Shown here in pieces: positions 5,393 to 6,047 of a DNA stretch of 6,047 nt; the first letter of the stretch is position 1, and each line of letters opens with the position of its first letter. The DNA is taken from the NCBI GenBank assembly GCA_022562855.1, contig JADFON010000127.1, positions 1 to 6,047 on the forward strand, given 5' to 3'. The position numbers and the translations under genes are program-made. The notes under the pieces were generated by a model. The model was not told where the DNA came from. It did no database searches and was given only the letters and a program-made list of their open reading frames with translations. This DNA comes from Candidatus Zhuqueibacterota bacterium (GTDB lineage Bacteria; SM23-31).

Positions 5393-5667
5393 ATCTTTTG
5401 ATTGCGAAAAACATAACATGAGAGCGTTGTATAATTATTTTTCTGTCGCCCTGAACTTGTTTCAGGGTCTGCTTTTGTGCTCAAAGATGCCGAAACCCCG
5501 AAATAGGGGCCACATACTGGCAAGCAGGCTAAGTTCGGCATGACAGTAGATATGGACATTTTTTTTGTAATTATGCAACGCCCTCAAAAAAAACAGCAAA
5601 CTATATGATTTAAATCAATTTTTTCATTAATCGCTTTTCAGCAATCCAAAAAACAAGAAAGAATACA
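5393..5667. other. Noncoding spacer with palindromic element
   Basis: This 275-bp gap between the permease and the protease contains no gene. Most of it (5419-5586) is a palindromic repeat element described separately. The last 80 bp before the protease start are AT-rich with no promoter of recognisable type. No classic terminator for the permease was found, although the hairpin at 5449-5467 followed by a short T-rich stretch may slow transcription. Confidence 0.6.
5419..5586. mobile_element. 168-bp MITE-like palindromic element
   Basis: Ends are inverted: TGAGAGCGTTGTATAATTA (5419-5437) and the reverse complement of 5568-5586, TGAGGGCGTTGCATAATTA, agree at 17 of 19 positions. Inside, CTGTC (5443-5447) pairs with GACAG (5542-5546). 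Further in are a hairpin CCCTGAA-CTTGT-TTCAGGG (5449-5467), a long-range pair ATGCCGAA/TTCGGCAT (5487-5494 with 5534-5541), CCCC-GAAATA-GGGG (5496-5509) and GCCA-CATAC-TGGC (5509-5521). It has no coding capacity. Such a layout fits a miniature inverted-repeat transposable element or a REP/BIME-like repeat moved by a transposase elsewhere. No target duplication is evident at its borders. It is locally more GC-rich than its flanks. Confidence 0.65.
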
Positions 5668-6047
5668 ATGATTATTCGTATCCTGATAATAATATTATCG
5701 GTTGTACTTTTCTTTGTCCGTGATATTTCAAGCGGTGTGGCTTTAGAAAAATACTGGGTGTTTTTTAAGGACAAAGATGCAAGTCTCCTTGCAAAAGCAT
5801 CGCAGGATATTTCGTATCAGCGCTCACTGGTAAGCGACCGCTCTCTGAAAAGGAGGGCAAAACTACTCGGCGATTCCCCGATAACGGAATCGGATATACC
5901 GGTTTCTAAACACTATCTTGAAATTTTGAGTGAATCAGGTCTAAATCCTGTAATAATCTCGCGATGGTTAAATGCCGGCTCATATTATATTGATAATTCG
6001 CAAGTCGAAGAGATAAGGAATCTTCCCTTTGTTGTAAGGGTCGCCAG
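5668..6047 (+). CDS. Secreted subtilisin-like (S8) serine protease, N-terminal part
   Basis: The frame opens at ATG 5668 and runs uninterrupted for 126 codons to the window edge. The first 25 residues look like a signal peptide: MIIR, then a hydrophobic core ILIIILSVVLFFV, then a short polar stretch ending SSGVA before LEKYW. The mature start KYWVFFKDKD, then SDRSLKRRAKLLG (about 65-77), DIPVSKHYLEIL and SRWLNAGSYYID, then IRNLPFVVRV near the edge, is the pro-region pattern seen before S8 catalytic domains in Bacteroidetes, Ignavibacteria and related phyla. There the pro-region folds and inhibits the protease until removed. The catalytic Asp-His-Ser residues would lie past the window. An AAGAAAG stretch 8-14 bases before the ATG is only a weak ribosome site. 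Family is inferred from the pro-region alone. Confidence 0.7.
   Translation, partial: MIIRILIIILSVVLFFVRDISSGVALEKYWVFFKDKDASLLAKASQDISYQRSLVSDRSLKRRAKLLGDSPITESDIPVSKHYLEILSESGLNPVIISRWLNAGSYYIDNSQVEEIRNLPFVVRVA

Noticed and set aside
1-6047. CRISPR array, tRNA, rRNA or defence system
   Set aside because: No spaced direct repeats, tRNA-like cloverleaf, rRNA segment or defence-gene motif was seen on either strand.

Overview
The window is a chromosomal housekeeping segment that appears to span a replication origin. Six protein genes are visible. To the left of an AT-rich gap at 2646-3320, the beta clamp gene dnaN, then recF, then the start of a DciA-like (DUF721) gene all run on the minus strand. 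To the right, a WalJ/YycJ-type metallo-beta-lactamase-fold gene, an ArsB/NhaD-superfamily permease and the start of a secreted subtilisin-like (S8) protease gene all run on the plus strand. Transcription therefore diverges from the gap in both directions, as expected if forks leave from it.

Organism: the sequence points to the Fibrobacteres-Chlorobi-Bacteroidetes (FCB) group, perhaps an uncultured lineage such as Marinimicrobia, Ignavibacteria or Calditrichota. The reasons are the S8 protease pro-region of the type common in those phyla, a TTTG-N19-TACCTTTG promoter (Bacteroidetes sigma consensus) upstream of recF, weak or absent Shine-Dalgarno sites on most genes, and moderate-to-low GC. This is inference; no rRNA or other taxonomic marker is present.

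Layout: 1-81 dciA-like start (minus, cut by the window edge); 81-1214 recF; 1215-1523 spacer holding a recF promoter candidate and the dnaN terminator; 1524-2645 dnaN; 2646-3320 origin candidate with degenerate DnaA boxes around a 52-bp A/T tract, followed by a cluster of palindromes and GGTTATTAA repeats; 3321-4100 MBL hydrolase; 4124-5392 permease, probably co-transcribed with it; 5393-5667 spacer containing a 168-bp palindromic, MITE-like element; 5668-6047 protease N-terminus (cut by the window edge).

How the parts fit: DnaN is the replication sliding clamp, RecF guides RecA loading at gaps, and DciA-type proteins help load the replicative helicase, so the left half is a replication and repair cluster. 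dnaA is not present in the window. dnaN has its own terminator and recF its own promoter candidate, so the usual dnaA-dnaN-recF operon is split here. The right-hand genes have no evident link to replication. No clearly new multi-gene system is visible; the least explained parts are the noncoding structure at 2816-3186 and the palindromic element at 5419-5586.
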